Source of the DNA: Glandiceps talaboti
Taxonomy: Eukaryota > Hemichordata > Enteropneusta > Spengelidae
DNA: 64,000 bases
Assembly: GCF_964340395.1 (NCBI RefSeq)
Contig: NC_135559.1
Span: forward strand, 23,542,964-23,606,963
Reading direction: 5' to 3'
Numbering within the stretch: the first letter of the stretch is position 1; each line of letters starts with the position of its first letter. Of the stretch, positions 52,469-64,000 are shown piece after piece. Below the pieces are notes generated by a model. The model ran no database searches, was not told the DNA's origin, and worked only from the letters and a program-made list of their open reading frames with translations. The position numbers were made by a program, and so were the translations under genes.

Positions 52469-53755
52469 TTAATTTTGTAACAAATACTGTTTTAACTGAG
52501 ATTTAAAAGTAGTCCTGGATTGTATTTTTTTCAATTCTTCAGGTAAGGAGTTCCAATGTTTTGCAGCTGCATACTGAAAATTGTGTTGCGTCAAAGTAAG
52601 ATTTACTTTTGGAATGTAAAAGTTATCTCTCGTTGTATTCCGAGTGTGATACGTATTTGGTGGTGTGTTGAAATAGTCGTTAACTGTTTGCGGGAAGTGA
52701 CCGGCCCTCAAATCAAAAATAAATAAAGAAGTATTAAATTTGCATTGCTGGTGGACACTTAGAATTCCTAGTTGCTGAAAAAGAGGGGAGGAGGGAGCAC
52801 CAATATTTGAAAAAGTTATAAAGCGAATAACTTTCTTTTGAAGGTTTAAGATAGGCTTGAGAAATGTATTGTATGTATTGCCCCATATCTCTATACAATA
52901 TGAGATATGGGGCAAGATCATAGAGTTATACAGCAGAAGAAGAGTAGATTTAGGTACGTAATAGCGAATTTTGGAAATTATGCCATTAATTGGAGAAATT
53001 GCTTTCCTAACTTTTTCAATGTGTGATGTCCAAAGCATATTTTGATCTAAACACACGCCAAGATAATTGGTTGACGTTACTTGTGAAATTTGTGAGCGAT
53101 TGATGCCCAGACTTCCCTCCGTTTTCACCAATCTTTGCGAAGTCTTAATAATCATGAAATTAGTTTTTTCTACATTGATAGTGAGCCTATTGGCGTCGCA
53201 CCAGTCACAGACTTTCCTGAAGTCGAAATGGAGTTGATCAAGCTGAATTATATTTGAGGGATTGTTGATAAATTGAAACAAGTTTGTGTCGTCGGCAAAT
53301 AATCGAAATTCAAATGCATCAGTAGCGTTCACAATATCATTGATGTAAATCAGAAAGAGAAGGGGGCCTAAAATTGAGCCTTGTGGTACTCCACATTGTA
53401 TTTCGCTATATGGCGAGGTAACATTATTTATACAGACACACTGCTTACGCTGGGAGAGATAACTTTTAAACCAAAGTAAAGGCAAGCCTCTGACACCATA
53501 GTGACTCAGTTTCTGTAGAAGAATACTATGGTCTATTGTGTCAAAGGCTTTCCGCAAATCAATGAATATACCACATGTCAGATAACCATTGTCCAGCTTA
53601 TTAGCAATACCAGTGATCAGGTCAACCAGGGCAAGCTTAGTACTGTGTTTTTTCCTGAAACCAAACTGAGTTTTGATGAGGATGTTGTATTTTTCAAAAT
53701 ATATAACAAGTTGATGATTGACAATAGATTCAAACACTTTACTGATTACGGGCAA
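52469..53755 (-). pseudogene. Reverse transcriptase domain of the non-LTR element
   Basis: 428 open codons. FGFRKKHST (residues 31-39), IDLRKAFDTIDHSILLQKL (65-83), GVPQGSILGPLLFLIYINDI (122-141) and FADDTNLF (153-160) are RT blocks, with the catalytic Asp pair intact. The C-terminal half (HWNSLPEELKKIQSRTTFK, near the end) is typical of the group. The Met at 53755 is internal; upstream codons IGNYRPISILPVIS continue the RT. Confidence 0.9.
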
Positions 53756-53871
53756 AATTGAAATGGGGCGATAATTGCCAACATCGCATGGCGAACCTTT
53801 TTTATAAATAGGTATTACCTTGGCAATCTTAAGTAAACTTGGAAAAATACCATTGTTGAGAGAACAGTTAA

Positions 53872-54372
53872 TTATATGTGTGAGAGGGCATGCAATAATG
53901 TGAGCAGCGTGTATAAGTAAGAGGGGATTAATTGTGTCCTGACGGTAGCTTTGCGGGGATCAAGCTTGAATATTTCTCCAAGGACGTCTTCTTCAGACAC
54001 GGGGTGAAAGAAAAAGGAGTTGAGGTAGTTCCCATCCAGGTATTGTCTAAAGTCTTTGTTGCTTGTAATCTTTTGAGCAAGATTGGGCCCAATACCAGTG
54101 AAATAATTATTGAATTCTTGAGCAATATCTTTTGTATCTGTTAAGCATATGTTTCCAGGGTTGTTTGTAGTTAATTTATCGGGAGAACATTTGGTATGTG
54201 TTTTGTTCAAAATCTCTTTAATAATAAGCCAAGTTTTGTTGGTGTTGCCAGAGGCATTTGAAATTTTATTGGTGTAGTAGTTTTTCTTAGCCAACCTAAG
54301 GAGCTTCGTCAATGTATTCCTGTACCTAGTATACTTATTTTTAATTTGGTTATTCCTTGGGTGATTTTTCAT
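53872..54372 (-). pseudogene. Linker between endonuclease and RT of the non-LTR element
   Basis: 166 open codons including KYTRYRNTLTKLLRLAKKNY, NKTWLIIKEILNK and EEDVLGEIFKLDPRKA, the usual connector before the RT. After PRKA the frame shifts (the next frame reads GQDTINPLLL), so the ORF's last about 25 codons are out of frame. Confidence 0.8.
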
Positions 54373-54585
54373 TTTCGAGAAAAGTTTATGTTTTGTATGT
54401 ATGTATGGATGTAAATAAGCCCTTTGTGATCCAGGGTCTTTTAATTGACTTTTGTGTTCTTGTAAATGTTTTTATTCGAAGATGTCTTCTGATAACAGTA
54501 TGAAATAAATCATTAAAAATATTGTATGCTTCAGACGGATCTTCGCACATGTGGACTGGTTGCCAGGATACATTGCTTAGGTCAG

Positions 54586-55683
54586 CTAAGAAGGCCTCTT
54601 TGTTGTAATTCCTGAAATCGTAGGTGTGTGTTTTGGTACTGTTTTCAAAAACGTGATGCAGACTTTTAATAATGCCGAAAATTGGATAGTGGTCTGAAAT
54701 GTCTGTTTCAATTGTACCGGACTCAATAAAGTGGTCAGTAATATTTGTGAGGTGTTAGTAACTCTGGTAGGGGTGTTAATTAATTGTGTCATATTGTATG
54801 TATTCAGGAGAGTATTGTAATGAGTAACGGGTGGGCTATCTAAAGATGTGTCAATATTCATATCGCCAAGGAGAATACAATCACGCCCGTTCACTGACAC
54901 CTGATCAAGGCATGCTTCTAAACTGTCAATGAATTCATTAAAAGGTGTGTTGGGTCTTCTGTAGATAACGCCTATAACAATCTTTTTGTTGTTGATCATA
55001 GTTTCCCCAAAGATGGATTCGCAGTGATTAATTTTACATGTGTTAATGCGAGAGAAGGACAACGAGTTGTGAAAATACAGAGCGACTCCACCACCTTGTG
55101 AGGCTTCACGATTACAAGTAACGAAAGTATAGGAAGGCAAATCATAAAGACAGCAATTTGAATCGGGATGTAACCATGTTTCCGTTAGAGCTATAAAAAG
55201 AAAATTTTGATCTAACATGCTTAGAAAGTTGACAAAGCTATCAAAGTTTTTTGTAAGGGATCTGACATTGCAATGTAGGAAAGAGCATGAACTGTTTAAA
55301 AGATTTCTATCAGAATTGAACTGGTTGACTGTGCAAGACTTACAGCTGTATTTGACTATGACTTCTTCGTTCATCATGAAATGACTGACATACTTAGAGA
55401 ATAAGTAATCGAAAAATGTGTTTTTAATGTGCATTAAGTTAGTTTTGTTTGTTTGATATGCTTGTGTGTTTTGTATTCTTGAATTTTGCATTTTTAGGAG
55501 CCTGTAAATGGGACTTGCCGGCCTTCCCTGAAATAAATAAATAAACTGTATGTCAACGAGTTGAGTAATTGGTAACAAAATACAACACCTTATTATTCCA
55601 AGACAATAGCCCCCGTCACCACGTCCTGACATAATTTTATACATTACACTTTCATTCAAACGGGGGTCGACACATACATTCAT
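54586..55683 (-). pseudogene. Endonuclease domain of the non-LTR element
   Basis: HCNVRSLTKNFDSFVNF, ALTETWLHPDS, GGGVALYFHNS, VIGVIYRRPN and ILLGDMNID are successive motifs of the exonuclease-endonuclease-phosphatase fold. The final SDHYPIF motif exists only in another frame (near 54690), which shows a frameshift at about 54740. The first about 80 residues have no recognised domain. Confidence 0.85.
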
Positions 55684-55841
55684 AATTCATCAACAATACC
55701 GGTGCTTATCCGTCATTGCACGCATTTAGCGAGGAACGCTAGTCTATACCTTCATTACACAGTGTTCACCCCTGTGCACGTTACATAAGTTTGTATTCCT
55801 GTAAAATAAAAGAATGTGGAGAAATCAACTCCGGACTTTTG

Positions 55842-56055
55842 ATTGGTTGTTTGTCAAATGTAACACGTGTACTCCCTGTCAAGTGATTGACCAATTTGAA
55901 ACAAACAACACCGAACTAGTCTTACAAACACAATAGTTTTCCCTGCCACCACCTTTAAAGTGCACCTGGAGGGGTTGAGGAAAATTTTGATCCTCTAGGT
56001 CTGATTGGTTCATGGTTCTCGACAGGAATCTAACATCTTGGGTTGGGTATATAAA
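55842..56055 (+). promoter_or_regulatory. TATA/CCAAT promoter
   Basis: TATATAAA at 56048-56055, 57 bases before ATG 56112. CCAAT motifs lie at 55891-55895 (CCAAT), and as ATTGG at 55842-55846 and 56004-56008; CACGTG at 55864-55869. Spacing fits a start site at about 56080. Confidence 0.65.
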
Positions 56056-56111
56056 TGACGCGTGATACATTTTCAAACTGTCTTTGCGACTCCAGCAAAC
56101 GATAAACAAAG

Positions 56112-56753
56112 ATGGATACTGGTATTGTGCTGCTCACCCTGGTCTATGTCGTCATAGTATATGTCCGAAGCCTTGTACTGCTGAGAGTGGATGATAGAAG
56201 AATATTCCGATGTTTGGTATGGGTCCTGGATGCTGTATGCTGTCTACTTCGCTCACTGGTCGAAAAGAGGAAGTTGGAAGGAAAAATTGCAATGTGTATC
56301 ACCGTATGGATGCTGTGTTTGCTTCAGATGTTTGTTCGCTGTACAATAGAGACTGTTCGAGAATGGAAGTCAATGGTTTGCGTATTGGTTCGTCAATTTA
56401 TCATGGTTTGGTCCCTGCGAGAACGTCGAAGGATGGTATATGAGATAAGTCGGTTTGCAATGTTTGTTCTTTCTGCTGCATTTGGGCCCGTTGTATGGGA
56501 ATGGGGGCCATGGTGGCAATTTCGGCGCGGTACCTTTTTTGGCGGGAAGGTGGCGGCCCGGGTTGACAGGTTAGGATTTAGACTGTTTTGTCAGGAGGAA
56601 AGTTTGTCATTGGTTGTTCAAGTGGCACAGACTGTAATATTCCCCATTTTCGAAAACATTAAGAACGCAAAATACAAATACAAAATACATATCAAAATTT
56701 ATCTACGAATAAAAAATACAAATCAAAATTTATCGACAAACAAATTTGAATAG
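56112..56753 (+). CDS. Unrecognised 213-residue multi-span membrane protein ORF
   Basis: Single open frame starting AAAGATGG. Residues 5-24 (LLTLVYVVIVYVRSLVLL region) are hydrophobic, with further hydrophobic stretches near 35-47, 59-75, 88-99 and 112-130, separated by Arg-rich links; then WEWGPWWQFRRG. It is Trp-, Cys- and Arg-rich with no domain I know. An AATAAA at 56708-56713 lies inside the last 15 codons, so the true 3' end is doubtful. It could be an orphan gene, an exon of a larger gene, or chance. Confidence 0.4.
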   Translation: MDTGIVLLTLVYVVIVYVRSLVLLRVDDRRIFRCLVWVLDAVCCLLRSLVEKRKLEGKIAMCITVWMLCLLQMFVRCTIETVREWKSMVCVLVRQFIMVWSLRERRRMVYEISRFAMFVLSAAFGPVVWEWGPWWQFRRGTFFGGKVAARVDRLGFRLFCQEESLSLVVQVAQTVIFPIFENIKNAKYKYKIHIKIYLRIKNTNQNLSTNKFE

Positions 56754-57500
56754 ATACGTCATACATAGTCATGTACACAAAGTTGTTCTCGGGTACCCAG
56801 ATTCCTATAAATTCAGCCACCTCCGGTATACACATTTCTTTCACAACCGAAACAATTGTATTTTGCCATGTTCAAATGAAAAATCATTTATGTTTATATT
56901 AGACTATTTACGAAACACAAACTTGAAAACCATAATTGCCTATAACCACAGAAAACCACTTCTATTTAGGGTCCCATACTAAAGTTACCCCAAAACTAGT
57001 AAACCAAATGTAAACTTAAAATAGGTTGTTCCTAGAAATACAGACTGTGCCACTTCTAATTAGGGTTCCCATTCTAAAATTAACAACTTTCGCAAAAACT
57101 AGTTAACTAAATGTAAACTTAAAATAGATTATTTCTAGAAATACAGACTGTGCCACTTCTAATTAGGGTTAAAGTTTTCGCAAAATCTAGTCAGTTAGTT
57201 TTTTTTCAAGAAATACAAAGTTGAATCGAAATATTTCTTTCATTAAAATGCTAATCATACAAAATTAAAACCCGTGTATTTTGCTCTGCAGCGCATATTT
57301 TTTTCATTCATGTTACAAATTTAAGAGTTATTTCCGTAAAGACATTCTTCTTTGAAGATGATGAAAAAGATAAGTTTGTTTACAATATTACAAATATAGC
57401 TAATAACCACATAACAACCAACAATGTGAACCAAATTTATTTTTCGTTTTGTGATGGTCAGAACATTCATAAATTACAATACAAAATAATGTCACCGCTT
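56754..57500. other. AT-rich region, no gene
   Basis: Contains a diverged duplicate of about 75-90 bases (ACAGACTGTGCCACTTCTAA recurs at about 57041 and 57144, with AACTTAAAATAG before it). Nothing else recognised. Confidence 0.5.
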
Positions 57501-57519
57501 CAGTTATACCCATGATATA

Positions 57520-60500
57520 GTGATCAAATATATGTGTCTCAAAACCAAATTAAGGCTTATGATCTCATCTTTTTGGTCAAAGATCTATCATTAGATTAAG
57601 ATGTATTCTGGATGTGTTTATCTCATTAGTGATATTCAAATTAGGGCTTAAAAGACTAAAAATAAAGGAAAGTCTATAACAAGATGATCCAATCAGTAAT
57701 ATGCAAATTTGTGCCTAATAATGTCTTTTTGGTCAAAAATCTATCATTAGATTAAGATGTACTCTTGATGTGTTTATCTCATCAGTGATATGCAAATTAG
57801 GGCTAAAAACACTAAAACTAAATGTCGATATTTATAAAAAGTCTATAACAAGATGATCCAATCAGTAATATGCAAATTAGTGCCTAATAATGTGTCGTTT
57901 TGGTCAAAAATCTATCATTAGATTAAGATGTATTCTTGATGTGTTTATCTCATCAGTAATATGCAAATTAGTGCCTAATAATGTGTCTTTTTGGTCAAAA
58001 ATCTATCATTAGATTTAGATGTACTCTTGATGTGTTTATCTCATCAGTGATATGCAAATTAGAGCTAAAAAGACTAAGACTAAAAGTCTATATTTACAAA
58101 ATGTCTAAGATAATCCAATCAGTAATATGCAAATTAGTGCCTAATAATGTGTCTTTTTGGTCAAAAATCTATCATTAGATTAATATGCATTCTTGATGTG
58201 TTTATCTCATCAGTGATATGCAAATTAAGGCTAAAAAGACTAAAACTAAGTCTATATTTACAAAAAGTCTATAACAAGATGATCTAATCAGTAATATGCA
58301 AATTAGTGCCTAATAATGTGTCTTTTTGATCAAAAATCTATCATTAGATTAAGATGTATTCTGGATGTGTTTATCTCATCAGTGATATGCAAATTAGGGC
58401 TAAGAAGGCTAAAAATAAAAGAAAGTCTATAACAAGATGACTGATCAGTAATATGCAAATTAGTGCCTAATAATATGTCTTTTTGGTCAAAATTCTATCA
58501 TTAGATTCAAATGTATTCTTGATGTGTTTATCTCATCACTTATATGCAAATTAGGGCTAAAAAGACTAAAACTAAAAGTCTATATTTACAAAAAGTCTAT
58601 AACAAGATGATCCAATCAGTAATATCCAAATTAGTGCCTAATAATGAGTCTTTTTGATCAAAAATCTATCATTAAATTAAGATGTATTCTTGATGTGTTT
58701 ATCTCATCAGTGATATGCAAATTAGGGCTAAAAAGACTAACAATAAAATAGTCTATAACAAGATGATCCAATCAGTAATATGCAAATTAGTGCCTAATAA
58801 TGTGTCTTTTTGGTCAAAAGTCTATCATTAGATTAAGATGTATTCTTGATGTGTTTATCTCATCACTGATATGCAAATTAGGGCTAAAAAGACTAAAAAT
58901 AAAATAGTCTATAACACGATGATCCAATCAGTAATATGCAAATTAGTGCCTAATATGTCTTTTTGGTCAAAATTCTATCATTAGATTAAGATGTAATTTT
59001 GATGTGTTTATCTCATTAGTGATATGCAAATTAGGGCTACAAAGACTAAAACTAAAAGTCTATATTTATAAAGTCTATAACAAGATGATCCAATCAGTAA
59101 TATGCAAATTAGTGCCTAATAACGTGTCTTTTTGGTCAAAAGTCTATCATTAGATTAAGATGTATTCTTGATGTGTTTATCTCATCACTGATATGCAAAT
59201 TAGGGCTAAAAAGACTCAAACTAAAAGAAAGTCTATAACAAGATGATCCAATCAGTAATATGCAAATTAGTGCCTAATAATATGTCTTTTTGGTCAAAAT
59301 TCTATCATTAGATTAAGATGTAATTTTGATGTGTTTATCTCATTAGTGATATGCAAATTAGGGCTAAAAAGACTAAAACTAAAAGTCTATATTTATAAAG
59401 TCTATAACAAGATGATCCAATCAGTAATATGCAAATTAGTGCCTAATAACGTGTCTTTTTGGTCAAAAGTCTATCATTAGATTAAGATGTATTCTTGATG
59501 TGTTTATCTCATTAGTGATATGCAAATTAGGGCTAAAAAGACTAAAACTAAAAGAAAGTCTATAACAAGTTGATCCAATCAGTAATATGCAAATTAGTGC
59601 CTAATAATGTGTCTTTTTGGTCAAAAATCTATCAAGAGATTAAGATGTACTCTTGATGTGTTTATCTCATCAGTGATATGCAAATTAGGGCTAAAAAGAT
59701 TAAAACTAAAAGTCTATACTTACAAAAATGCTATAAGAAGATGATCCAATCAGTAATATGCAAATTAGTGTCTGAAAATGTGTCTTTTTGGTCAAAAATC
59801 TATCATTAGATTTAGATGTATTCTTAATACCATGATCTCATCGGTGATATGCAAATTAGGGCTAAAAAGCCTCAAACTAAAAGTCTATATTTACAAAACG
59901 TCTATAACAAGATGATCTCTTCAGTGATATGCAAATTAGGGGCTGATAATGTGGCTTTTTGGTCAAAAGTCTATCAGTAGTTTAAGATGTATTCTTAATA
60001 CTATGATCTCATCGATGATATGCAAATTAGGGCTAAAAAGCCTAAAACTAACGGTCTTTATTTAAAAAAGTCTATAATAAGATGATCCAATCAGTAATAT
60101 GCAAATTAGTGCCTAAAAATGTGTCTTTATGGTAAAAAATCTATCATTAGTTTAAGATGTATTCTTAATACCATGATCTCATCGGTGATATGCAAATTAG
60201 GGCTAAAAAGCCTCAAACTAAAAGTCTATATTTACAAAACGTCTATAACAAGATGATCTCTTCAGTGATATGCAAATTAGGGGCTGATAATGTGGCTTTT
60301 TGGTCAAAAGTCTATCAGTAGTTTAAGATGTATTCTTAATACTATGATCTCATCGATGATATGCAAATTAGGGCTAAAAAGCCTAAAACTAACGGTCTTT
60401 ATTTAAAAAAGTCTATAATAAGATGATCCAATCAGTAATATGCAAATTAGTGCCTAAAAATGTGTCTTTATGGTAAAAAATCTATCATTAGTTTAAGATG

Positions 60501-60765
60501 TATTCTTGATGTGTTTATCTCATCAGTGATATGCAAATTAGGGCTATAAAGACTAAAACTAAGTCTATATTTACAAAAGGTCTATAACACGATCCAATCA
60601 GTGATATGTAAATTATGATCTAAAAATGTCTTTTTGGTTGTCTATAATTAGATTAAGATGTATTCTTGATATGATAATTTCATCAGTGATATGCAAATTA
60701 GGGCTAAAAAGACTACAACTAAAAATCTGTAATTACAAAAAGTCTATAACATGATGATCCCCGAG
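57520..60765. repeat. Satellite of about 155-175-bp units made of interspersed-repeat body
   Basis: About 18-20 diverged units. Each has GATGATCCAATCAGTAATAT, GCAAATTAGTGCCTAATAAT, TCTTTTTGGTCAAAAATCTA and GATATGCAAATTAGGGCTAA. The same phrases occur once or twice in copy A (3178-3260), at 25570-25640 and at 36545-36720. Two adjacent units near 59.8-60.5 kb form a longer (about 350-bp) exact duplication. Confidence 0.9.
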
Positions 60766-62900
60766 CACTGAGCAAGGACCATTAGTTTTTCACCATTAGA
60801 GTAGTTTTTGTTACATGGGAGGAGTTTTAAAAAAAAGTTTTTATAAGAGAACTACCGTCTCCCTCATTAACCTCTGTAAAAAATAAATAAAATAAAAGCT
60901 GTAAAAATATAACTGGTGTAAACCAAAATGCTCCTGTAGGTTGCAATTGGTTTTGCTAAATTAAAACTGAATCATAAAAGTTTGATTCAATATTTATCTG
61001 AGTGACTATTACAATGGGCTCAGACTTCCAATATCTGATTTCTTTCAAAACTGGCACAAAGGTGACATGTCATTCGGAAAATATGCCATATTTGTCATCA
61101 AAAATCAATATTTTCTGCATAATTAATCATAAAACAAGCTTTATTTTGAAACCTGGCCTTGAGCTCCCATGGACTATACGGGGAAGGTCTGCTGTAAAGT
61201 CTGTATGCATATGTCATAAGGTACATGTACATGTATGATATAGGGTATATACTTTTCTAGGCGAGAAGATTTTGGATAACCCTGCCCATCTAGACTGGTT
61301 GATTTTATTTTAATTGTAGTTCAAAATATTGATATATTTTTCAAAATAATTCTTACAATTGCTAAAAGTAAGATTTCATTTCTCAAAAAATTAATTATTT
61401 TTGATCAGTTTTTAGGTATTACATCATATGAACTACCGTCTGCATGTATTATAGACCTGTATAGTATGTATTTTGAGTGATACAGTTGGTATAAGAAAGA
61501 GTCAGACCATTTTTAGGGTGTGTAGTATGACAACAGTTTGGTTTTTGGGGGTTTCAACATAGCCTCCCTATGTCATTTCACAAAGAGTTGCCCACCTCAT
61601 CCTGGGATATATGGTCATGTGAACAAAATTAATGAAAGTGGTTTATTTTGCCAATACTAGTTCAAAGAAGCACACTTTAGATAAATTTTCTTTGCCGGCC
61701 CTACTATTAAATTCTATCTTAATAACAATAATGATAATAATAATAATAATAACTTTAGGGTAATAATAATAACATATAATAAATAATCACTAATAAGTAA
61801 TAAGTACTAATATAATAAATACTAATGTATGATAAATACTAATATATAATAAATACTAATATATAGTAAATAAGCACATAATTAGGCACCAATGACTGTT
61901 AATTTCTAATTCTCCTTTCATAATTAATTGCACTTAAAGTTGAAATAGTATTGGCATTATGGATTACTCTCATTAAACATGTTCATATGACAGGACAACT
62001 CTGTGTGAAATGATACTAGGAGGCTTTGCTAAGATTACCAAGCCCTTACTGTTGTCATACTACATACCCAAAAATGGAGACACTTTCTAATACCAACTTT
62101 ATAGCACAAAATAGATACTCTACAGATCTATGATAGATACAGGCGGCAGTTTGTACGATGAAATAGCTAAAAACTGACCAACTTAATTGTCTTTTGGAAA
62201 ATGAAATCTCACTTTTAAGAATTGTAATAATGTTTTGAAATTTATAGATTTATTCTAAGCTGCAACTGAAGCAAAATCTATCAGTCCAGCTGAGCAGGGT
62301 TTTCCAAAGTTTTCCAGCCCAGAAAAGTATACAAAAAAACACTGCTTTCCAGCAGACCTTTCCCACCTATGGGAGTTGTGCAACCCCCCCCCCCCCCTCC
62401 CATATTACTTCTGCAAAAAAAATTTAATTCTCTGAGATAGGACAAAAATACACATTTTGATAACACATACAAATTCTACCCACTTTATGCAACTTTAGTC
62501 CGTTATTATTTCATAATCAATTTAATAGTATAAAAATGTTTTTGCTTGACTTATTCTCATTGGCTTTTCTAACCATTGGGGTCGATTTTTCAGGGAGAAA
62601 CAGTAGAACAATAAAAAATCAATTAATTATACTGTATTTGCAAATTTATACACACAGTTCTTTCTTTATAGTGGTTTCCCAAACCTGGGCAAGTTTACCT
62701 TCATCAAGATTTGATTTCTTCCTTTCACCCCATTTCATAAACAAATATTGTCTACAAATTATAACCTTGAAAATTTAATATCAACCATATGGGAGCACTT
62801 TGGTAAATGTAATTTATATTGAATGTATTTTTTCATTATTTTATTAAATAAAACACAATATATTAACCAAACTGTATTAATACAATTTCCATGCAAGTTT
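60766..62900. other. AT-rich DNA, no firm gene
   Basis: An AATAAT-rich stretch lies at 61728-61870. A 37-codon open stretch near 62000-62090 (LCEMILGGFAKITKPLLLSY) reads like coding sequence but has no clear splice sites. The ORF at 61002-61238 has no recognisable domain. Confidence 0.4.
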
Positions 62901-62908
62901 ATTTTCAG

Positions 62909-62947
62909 GAAGCCAGGCTCGACAAAGATGGACAAATGATGGAAAAT
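62909..62947 (+). CDS. Candidate 39-nt exon of an unidentified gene
   Basis: Flanked by TTATTTTCAG and GTGAGT. Two frames are open: EARLDKDGQMMEN (phase 0-0) and SQARQRWTNDGK (phase 2-1). The second joins in frame to the candidate exon at 63262, giving QRWTNDGKLELLEEFRR, which has a faint SANT/Myb-like look. No upstream exon was found. Confidence 0.35.
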
Positions 62948-63128
62948 GTGAGTCAAAAAACTTTCTTTTTAATATTTAATATGTTTATACATTGAAAGTT
63001 AGATTTAGAAACTTTATTTCTATTTGATTGTCATGTCTGCAATATAAAATAAATTTAGAAAATAATATAATTGCATTGTGAGTGAATACTTCAATTCTTA
63101 TAATATTTCTTAAATTTCTTTCTTTTAG

Positions 63129-63170
63129 CCTGTGGTGATAAGAAGACCCAAGACTGATCGATGTATTTGA
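63129..63170 (+). CDS. Candidate terminal exon
   Basis: After TTTCTTTCTTTTAG, the phase-0 reading is PVVIRRPKTDRCI then TGA at 63168; ATTAAA at 63212-63217 could be its polyadenylation signal. It would follow the 62909 exon in the EARLDK frame. It competes with the 63262 exon, which needs the other frame. Confidence 0.3.
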   Translation, partial: PVVIRRPKTDRCI

Positions 63171-63261
63171 TTATTACGATACTGATGTGTATTTTGCATT
63201 TATGTATATCTATTAAAATGTAATTTATGTATTCAAATGTATTTTTAAGTTATTTTATTAG

Positions 63262-63318
63262 TAGAACTTTTGGAGGAGTTTAGAAGAACAGAAAAACAGT
63301 TTCAGACATCAGCACCAA
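63262..63318 (+). CDS. Candidate 57-nt exon
   Basis: Acceptor TTATTTTATTAG and perfect donor GTAAGT at 63319. Open frame ELLEEFRRTEKQFQTSAP in phase 1-1. Might start at 63265 instead, where a phase-0 reading is also open. The next exon would lie near or beyond the window edge. Confidence 0.35.
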
Positions 63319-64000
63319 GTAAGTTTTTTGAGTTTTTTTTAGTTTGTATGGCTGCATGAATGATTGCCCTTTTAACTATCCCACCTCACCCCTTCCAACA
63401 TACGTACATCAAATACACTATCATTTTTGCGTCTCCGGCACCAATTGTCATATCTGCGCCATCATCTACCTCGCGTTTCGGTCCGCTGTCTTCGCTGCAC
63501 ATGATCATATATTACATATTGACATACACAAACAGCACTCCTCGATTTTTGTTATCCCTTTCCGTACGTCTGGTTTCTTGTGGATTTTGGTTTTCTCTGA
63601 CTAGGTGGGTCTCTAGGGTTGATTACTTTGTTGTTTGGTTGGTTGGCGTTGGTTGGTTGGTTGGTCGGTTGGTCGGTTGGTTGGTTGGTTGGCAATGGTT
63701 CGTTGGTTAGTCCTTTGTAGGTTTTACATATTTTTCACTTGCTGTCTATGGCCTTAATCTCTCATACCAACACACATAAACCTCACAAACCTCCGCCGTG
63801 TCGCCGCCATCTCTATTACTGCCGTGTCGCCATCTTTATTTGCCATCACCGTTGTGCGTCATATTCATTACAACAATACAATAAAGTCCCCCATTCATTT
63901 TAACTTTCTGTATGTATGTTTGTATGGTTTAGAGTTATAATGGCACATTCCATTATAACTCTTCATATTCGTAGTCAAGCATGTGCATGTATGTTAACCC
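63319..64000. other. Right edge, (GGTT)n tract and small palindrome
   Basis: A GGTTGGTT-rich tract lies at 63636-63700. A perfect 13-base stem with a 6-base loop lies at 63931-63962 (AGAGTTATAATGG and its inverse). The apparent ORFs at 63344-63710 have no recognised domain. Confidence 0.5.

Larger units (their letters stand above)
52469..55683 (-). mobile_element. CR1/L2-like non-LTR retrotransposon, degraded
   Basis: On the - strand an apurinic-type endonuclease (54586-55683) precedes a reverse transcriptase (52469-54372), the layout of Jockey/CR1/L2-group ORF2. The frame breaks near 54740, between 54372 and 54586, and near 53945, so it cannot encode one protein. Group placement is inferred from motif spacing; the exact clade is not certain. 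Confidence 0.85.

Overview
The window is animal nuclear DNA, most likely from a marine invertebrate (a lophotrochozoan or an invertebrate deuterostome; the sequence does not settle which). The evidence is a gene split by consensus GT-AG introns, non-LTR and Penelope-like retroelements, a pogo-like transposase relic, many short inverted-repeat transposons, and an extreme load of minisatellites. No rRNA, tRNA or CRISPR locus was recognised.

The one gene that can be read completely is ALG9, the ER alpha-1,2-mannosyltransferase of N-glycan precursor assembly. It lies on the + strand as 16 coding exons from 2583 to 38300. All splice phases agree and the exons join into 609 codons plus stop, close to the length of vertebrate ALG9. 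Its introns are filled with tandem arrays. Several of these are clearly grown from the gene's own splice junctions: the 5' splice sites of exons 2, 6, 8 and 11, and the 3' splice sites of exons 14 and 15. In each testable case only the first donor or the last acceptor keeps the reading frame.

Intron 14 (27512-36025) holds a broken Penelope-like element on the - strand. It has inverted terminal segments, sits inside a 52-bp minisatellite, is interrupted by a hairpin-headed interspersed repeat, and has a 50-bp piece of its own reverse-transcriptase sequence expanded to about 87 copies (28784-33170). A foldback element with a probable 9-bp target duplication lies just upstream of exon 14.

Downstream of ALG9 come more arrays (28, 59 and 32 bp units), small inverted-repeat elements (43.0-45.1 kb), a retroelement C-terminal fragment with a zinc-knuckle (47.0-47.5 kb), a foldback-like inverted repeat of about 3 kb (47.5-50.5 kb), and a degraded CR1/L2-like non-LTR retrotransposon on the - strand (52.4-55.7 kb). 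Next is a TATA/CCAAT promoter with an unrecognised 213-residue membrane-protein ORF (56112-56753). A 3.2-kb satellite of about 170-bp units (57.5-60.8 kb) follows; it matches the body of an interspersed repeat seen elsewhere in the window. Near the right edge are two or three possible exons of an unidentified gene (62.9-63.3 kb).

The unifying theme is that many tandem arrays here can be traced to a recognisable local source: exon ends, a transposon ORF, or the head or body of an interspersed repeat.
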